DNA of 10,314 nt, taken from positions 1-10,314 of the forward strand of contig CAJOPO010000493.1 of the NCBI GenBank assembly GCA_905236315.1. Direction: 5' to 3'. Positions within the stretch are counted from its first letter, which is position 1. Every line of letters starts with the position of its first letter. Origin of the DNA: an uncultured Treponema sp. Lineage in GTDB: Bacteria; Spirochaetota; Spirochaetia; Treponematales; Treponemataceae. Below are positions 7,701-10,314 of the stretch, piece after piece. The notes under the pieces were generated by a model. The model was given only the letters and a program-made list of their open reading frames with translations, was not told the origin of the DNA and did not search any database. The position numbers were made by a program, and so were the translations under genes.

Positions 7701-9348
7701 AGATGAACTTACAGAAGAAGGGCTCTTTTTAGCAAGACAAAGTACAAACAGAAACTCTCCACAGGCAAAAAAGAATTCAGAAAGGCTACAGGAAATAACA
7801 GAAATAACTACACAACTTAATAAAAGGTTAGACAGCATACTAGACCAAATAGCAACAGAAAACACAGGTAGCTACCCGCCATTTAATAATACTAAAATTG
7901 ACCTTGAAAATACAACTTATCTCTTTTATCGTCCTGTACTATATCATCACAGTGGCGAAAACTCTTATGTACACGGAGTTGTATTTATTCAAATAAGTAC
8001 ACAAGCCCTTATTAACCAAATGAATGAAGCTCGCGCTGCTATATTAAAAACAACTATCGCTATAATAATACTAGCGTTTATAATAGGACTTTTAAGTGCT
8101 ACAGCAATGTCTGCGCTAATAGTAAGCCCCATAAACAAGCTTGCCCGCCATGTAGCAATGATACGTGATACAGAAGATAAAGAGGCACTAGCAGGAAAGG
8201 ATATTAGTATTCATAGCCATGATGAAATAGGTATGCTTGGAGATACTGTGAACGAAATGACGCACGGTCTTGTAGATGCTGCTTTACAAGCTAAAAATCT
8301 AACCGTTGGTAAAGAAGTACAAACAAAATTTATTCCATTACAGACAGACGAACGCGGAATAACATTAACAACAGGAGCTATGCAAGATAACGGCATTGAG
8401 TTTTTTGGATATTATGCAGGAGCAGATGAACTTTCAGGGGACTATTTTGATTATAAAAAACTAGATGATGACCATTATGCAATCATAAAGTGCGATGTTT
8501 CAGGACACGGAGTTCCTGCAGCATTGATTATGGTAGAGGTAGCAACACTATTTTTAAATTCATTTAATGGTTGGAGTATGTCTAATCCTGCACAAGGAAC
8601 TAATCTAGGACCTGTAGTTGGACAAATAAATAACTTACTAGAAAGCAGAGGCTTTAATGGACGTTTTGCGGCTTTTACCTTAGTATTGATTAATACTAAA
8701 ACTGGTGAATGTTGGTTTTGTAATGCAGGAGATAATATAGTACAAATATATGATGGTGCAAGCCATAAGAAAAAAATAATTTCCCTTCCAGAAACACCTG
8801 CAGCAGGTATGTTTAGCACTGACTTAGTAGACATCAAGGGAGGATATAAAGTTCAAAAATTAAAATTAAAGAAAGATGATGTTTTATTCTTATATACAGA
8901 CGGTATAGAAGAATCTAAAAGAAATATTCGTACATCAGACGGAAATATTATTGTAGACGCTAGTGAAGAAATGAGTGGAGAGCGCGTAAAAGATATAATC
9001 GAAGCCGTTTATAATAAAGATACCTATGTTCTTAATAAGCAAGGAGATAATGAAGTGTTAAATTTTGATTTTTCTACTTGCGAAGGTAATGCAGAAGATG
9101 CAATTATGGCCTTAGTAAGTATAGAAAAAATATTTAGGCTTTATCGCCCTCTATCTCCTAAACATTCAGACCGCATACGTGTAGACAAAAAAATTGATAA
9201 CTTTTTAAGATTGCACTTTAAGGAATACAGTATATATTGCAAAGACCATTCTTCTATAGAAATGGACCCTGTACATATTTTTTATAACGGCGTTACAGAA
9301 GATGCCCAATATGATGATTTAACTCTTGTGGCTATCAAGAAAAAATGA
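4741..9348 (+). CDS. Giant transmembrane sensor: propeller/Ig/TIG ectodomain - HAMP - PP2C/SpoIIE-type phosphatase
   Basis: The protein has 1535 residues. Residues 1-19 are a signal peptide. About 30-400 resembles a sialidase-type beta-propeller with Asp-box motifs at 77-85, 130-138, 181-188 and 239-246 (S/T-x-D/N-x-G-x-x-W/F). Two Ig-like segments (about 403-500 and 503-635) each end in a D-x-A-G-N-x-S motif, and 641-750 looks like an IPT/TIG domain. Transmembrane helix 1 (769-789) leads to a basic linker (790-836); helices 2 (837-860) and 3 (1104-1127) flank a cache-like sensor. HAMP follows (P1130, DEIG at 1161-1164). The phosphatase keeps all four expected metal-binding Asp: D1234 (SGDYFDY), D1252 (CDVSGHG), D1387 (YTDGIEE) and D1526 (DDLT), so it should be active. 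The usual substrate of this family is a phosphorylated anti-sigma-factor antagonist; none is encoded here. About 135 residues separate the last two Asp, far more than usual. The gene is coupled to the lipoprotein by a 4-nt overlap. Confidence 0.85.
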   Translation: MRRYFAFIFLLCTLSLAYTQNLYWELPRTITDENIDCRYPTTLSCIPSSNNKKRNPISAIFWEEIDSQNKEIYLNISTTRNGLKWNEAKRFSSPFVYYNEIPEIYSAAINKYGTIVVATLNNSSQISVYTSYNEGDSFEIHTFDNDIGILVGPRIFATKNDGFIIFCTRSYNETFSLLYTSSKDGKNWTEFKEFPFAVENASNPLVPYLASIDNGDMLVLQAHYISDSRLTFQIYTAFTNDNGQNWTEAKIIKTSEDFDSYNNQHPMILQYQKKIYMIWERSSYASSQTSIYASQISASGEIKGKIEALNQNGEYNNPLLFIYNDQLYALWSDSKGSRNNVYMTHKLSSFWDEAKVIIQNTATSTYPVISANGKELSFIWQQHTEDKVNAYQIAILEKDSSCPPPIIEGLDFNNGDFGHSSELRAKLVETEDSSGIMGFSCIWTRDINEEPINEISNMLQESNISKIADEDGIWYLKAKQVDFAGNWSQSTTFAYTRDTVSPEVPILTGLDDIEDLDKLGLVKSNTFKLQWNSEDDNIGGYEWKLEYLDSIPLSLAENKRHPLKISKGYAQKLIDEIKEKYAEDLENLQPENTEEEKKQKEIRFNNARNGVYAFVLRTLDKAGNKSPYIRTLFILNKYDPITSITSIKSQINKFGDLSLSIIGQNFTYDGTISEIYIDKDKEEPYDYILSTQNGDYVIKSNNRIEDITLQNIEAGNYYIGLLHSDRGLYFTDKSELKIQEHGTVKTFTKFTFIPEWNFLRKDYSMGKRLSYISIILVSLFTLWIFIVACRGLYKATEQSITTQAEIKMITKGNIMKRKDVGSKKLNHSGISLRVKLMAYTMAIILIIVSTLVTVLSYIMINREESTMVKSLLERTNVILDSMSNGAKNNLPNASSNLLALSDLTEESQALSDAEFAIITGKSSSAQDNNIDYIWASNAPDITQKINTEALILGESRFISEEALAATKNYSILEEMAKQEVGKTALQIDELTEEGLFLARQSTNRNSPQAKKNSERLQEITEITTQLNKRLDSILDQIATENTGSYPPFNNTKIDLENTTYLFYRPVLYHHSGENSYVHGVVFIQISTQALINQMNEARAAILKTTIAIIILAFIIGLLSATAMSALIVSPINKLARHVAMIRDTEDKEALAGKDISIHSHDEIGMLGDTVNEMTHGLVDAALQAKNLTVGKEVQTKFIPLQTDERGITLTTGAMQDNGIEFFGYYAGADELSGDYFDYKKLDDDHYAIIKCDVSGHGVPAALIMVEVATLFLNSFNGWSMSNPAQGTNLGPVVGQINNLLESRGFNGRFAAFTLVLINTKTGECWFCNAGDNIVQIYDGASHKKKIISLPETPAAGMFSTDLVDIKGGYKVQKLKLKKDDVLFLYTDGIEESKRNIRTSDGNIIVDASEEMSGERVKDIIEAVYNKDTYVLNKQGDNEVLNFDFSTCEGNAEDAIMALVSIEKIFRLYRPLSPKHSDRIRVDKKIDNFLRLHFKEYSIYCKDHSSIEMDPVHIFYNGVTEDAQYDDLTLVAIKKK

Positions 9349-9361
9349 ACTTTGTAAACTA

Positions 9362-9390
9362 TTGCATATTTATGCATATTTTTATATCAT
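9362..9390 (+). promoter_or_regulatory. Probable sigma70 promoter of glyA
   Basis: TTGCAT (9362-9367) and TATCAT (9385-9390) are separated by 17 nt, giving 4 of 6 and 5 of 6 matches. The predicted start is about 9396-9398, leaving a leader of about 25 nt before ATG 9423. I see no terminator between the phosphatase stop (9346-9348) and this promoter, so operon readthrough into glyA is also possible. Confidence 0.55.
9363..9381 (+). repeat. Duplicated 9-mer inside the glyA promoter
   Basis: TGCATATTT occurs at 9363-9371 and 9373-9381, one helical turn apart (10-nt period), starting inside the -35 box and filling the spacer. The pair also makes the short inverted repeat GCATA-TT-TATGC (9364-9375). 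Spacing by one turn is typical of regulator sites on one DNA face, but AT-rich spacers often produce such patterns by chance. Confidence 0.35.
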
Positions 9391-9412
9391 AGAATGAAAA
9401 CATTTTGTAATT

Positions 9413-9417
9413 GGAGA
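9413..9417 (+). promoter_or_regulatory. RBS of glyA
   Basis: GGAGA, 5 nt before ATG 9423, supports this start. The extended GGAGAA (9413-9418) is exactly complementary to UUCUCC in the small-RNA candidate (220-225). Confidence 0.7.
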
Positions 9418-9422
9418 ACTAT

Positions 9423-10314
9423 ATGCCTACCCCTATTGAAAATTATCTAAATCATTGTGATAACAAACCAAATGCTGCCATGCTTTCTTACGTAGCAAAT
9501 CTACAACAAACCGCAGAAATTGCTCCTGATATAGCCGCTTCTATTGTAAATGAATTAGAAAATCAACGAAGTCATTTAAAACTTGTAGCAAGTGAGAATT
9601 ACTGTTCTTTAAACGTACAATCTGCTATGGGAAATCTTCTTACTGATAAATATGCAGAAGGTTACCCAGAACACCGCTATTACGGAGGCTGTGTAAATAT
9701 AGACGCTGTAGAAAACATTGCCGCTAGAGAAGCAGAAGCGTTGTTTGGTGCAGATTATGCTTATGTGCAGCCACATTCAGGGGCAGATACAAATCTTGTA
9801 GCATATTGGGCTATACTATCAAAAAAAATAGAAACTCCAACATTAGAAGAACTAGGCGTAAAATCTCTTGCAGAACTTACAGAAGGTCAATTTGATATTT
9901 TGCGTCAGCGATTTGGGCAACAAAGGCTTATGGGGCTTGACTATAGTTGTGGCGGACATCTAACACACGGCTATCGTATGAACGTATCTGCTAGAATGTT
10001 TGAAAGTCATCCTTATGGCGTAGATAAAGAAACGGGGCTTTTAGATTATGATGCTATAGAAAAGCAAGCTATGGAAGTAAAGCCTCTAATTCTTTTAACA
10101 GGATTTTCTGCCTATCCTCGCAAAATAAACTTTAGACGTTTTAGAGAAATTGCAGATAAGTGCGGAGCTGTTCTTATGGTAGATATGGCTCATTTTGCAG
10201 GTTTAGTAGCAGGAAAGGTGTTTACAGATGATTATGACCCTGTAAAATGGGCTGATATAGTAACAACTACAACACATAAAACATTACGAGGTCCTAGAGG
10301 TGCTATTATTCTAT
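9423..10314 (+). CDS. glyA: Serine hydroxymethyltransferase, 5' part (cut by window end)
   Basis: GlyA is the PLP enzyme that interconverts serine and glycine while loading one-carbon units on tetrahydrofolate, in the cytoplasm. The visible 297 residues carry its hallmarks: LVASENY (54-60), KYAEGYPEHRYYGG (76-89), VQPHSGAD (115-122), GGHLTHG (177-183), the VDMAHFAGLVA strand (253-263) and the PLP-lysine motif TTTTHKTLRGPRG (281-293), with Lys286 as the Schiff-base lysine. Compared with the E. coli enzyme (Lys229) it has an N-terminal extension of about 25 residues and an insert of about 31 residues (roughly 134-168) before the GGHLTHG loop. All core motifs are intact, so it should be active. 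ATG 9423 is preceded by GGAGA and a promoter of its own. It is probably a separate unit from the operon upstream. Confidence 0.95.
   Translation, partial: MPTPIENYLNHCDNKPNAAMLSYVANLQQTAEIAPDIAASIVNELENQRSHLKLVASENYCSLNVQSAMGNLLTDKYAEGYPEHRYYGGCVNIDAVENIAAREAEALFGADYAYVQPHSGADTNLVAYWAILSKKIETPTLEELGVKSLAELTEGQFDILRQRFGQQRLMGLDYSCGGHLTHGYRMNVSARMFESHPYGVDKETGLLDYDAIEKQAMEVKPLILLTGFSAYPRKINFRRFREIADKCGAVLMVDMAHFAGLVAGKVFTDDYDPVKWADIVTTTTHKTLRGPRGAIIL

Noticed and set aside
8475..8837. 120-codon open frame on the minus strand
   Set aside because: It lies opposite the conserved phosphatase core, which carries clear family motifs; it is a shadow frame without an RBS or homology.
4741..9348. Frameshifted or chimeric assembly of two genes
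   Set aside because: One uninterrupted frame with even codon use, and a membrane topology that is consistent across the join (out, in, out, in). A genuine fusion is the simpler reading.

Overview
The window is low-GC (roughly one third G+C by eye), densely coded, and every gene reads on the + strand. The content fits a spirochaete, most likely a Treponema-type organism. Reasons: a DUF4912 gene next to a diverged GH57/DUF1957 gene, a TPR lipoprotein with a loose spirochaete-style lipobox, a very large membrane-anchored RsbU/SpoIIE-type phosphatase, and a long GlyA variant with an internal insert. The genus is inferred from protein character; no rRNA or other marker is present.

Layout: (1) 1-121 is the lysine-rich tail of an upstream gene. 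(2) 122-325 is a short but busy intergenic region. It has a near-perfect sigma70 promoter (153-181), an 11-bp hairpin (192-218), a C-rich single-stranded linker, and an intrinsic terminator (233-275), which together look like a small-RNA gene of about 87 nt. A consensus DnaA-box 9-mer and a second promoter follow, and that promoter would start transcription almost on the ATG of the next gene. (3) 326-9348 is a tight four-gene operon: DUF4912 protein, GH57-like protein, TPR lipoprotein, and a 1535-residue propeller/Ig/TIG-HAMP-PPM phosphatase. Gaps are 12 nt, 9 nt and a 4-nt ATGA overlap. (4) 9349-9422 is a 74-nt intergenic region with its own promoter and a duplicated 9-mer. (5) 9423-10314 is the 5' part of glyA, cut by the window edge.

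Working model (inference): the last two operon genes, translationally coupled, form an envelope sensing unit. A lipoprotein and a huge extracytoplasmic beta-propeller ectodomain feed through transmembrane helices and HAMP to a cytoplasmic PP2C-type phosphatase, whose usual target would be an anti-sigma-factor antagonist not encoded here. The first two genes pair a DUF4912 protein with a GH57-fold protein that has lost several catalytic residues, suggesting a binding or regulatory role around alpha-glucan rather than a working branching enzyme. glyA looks like a separate housekeeping unit.

Most worth following up: the small-RNA candidate with three UCCC motifs, the degenerate GH57 active site, and the propeller-phosphatase fusion with a credible internal start that would release a stand-alone phosphatase. 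No tRNA, rRNA, CRISPR array, insertion sequence or phage gene was seen.
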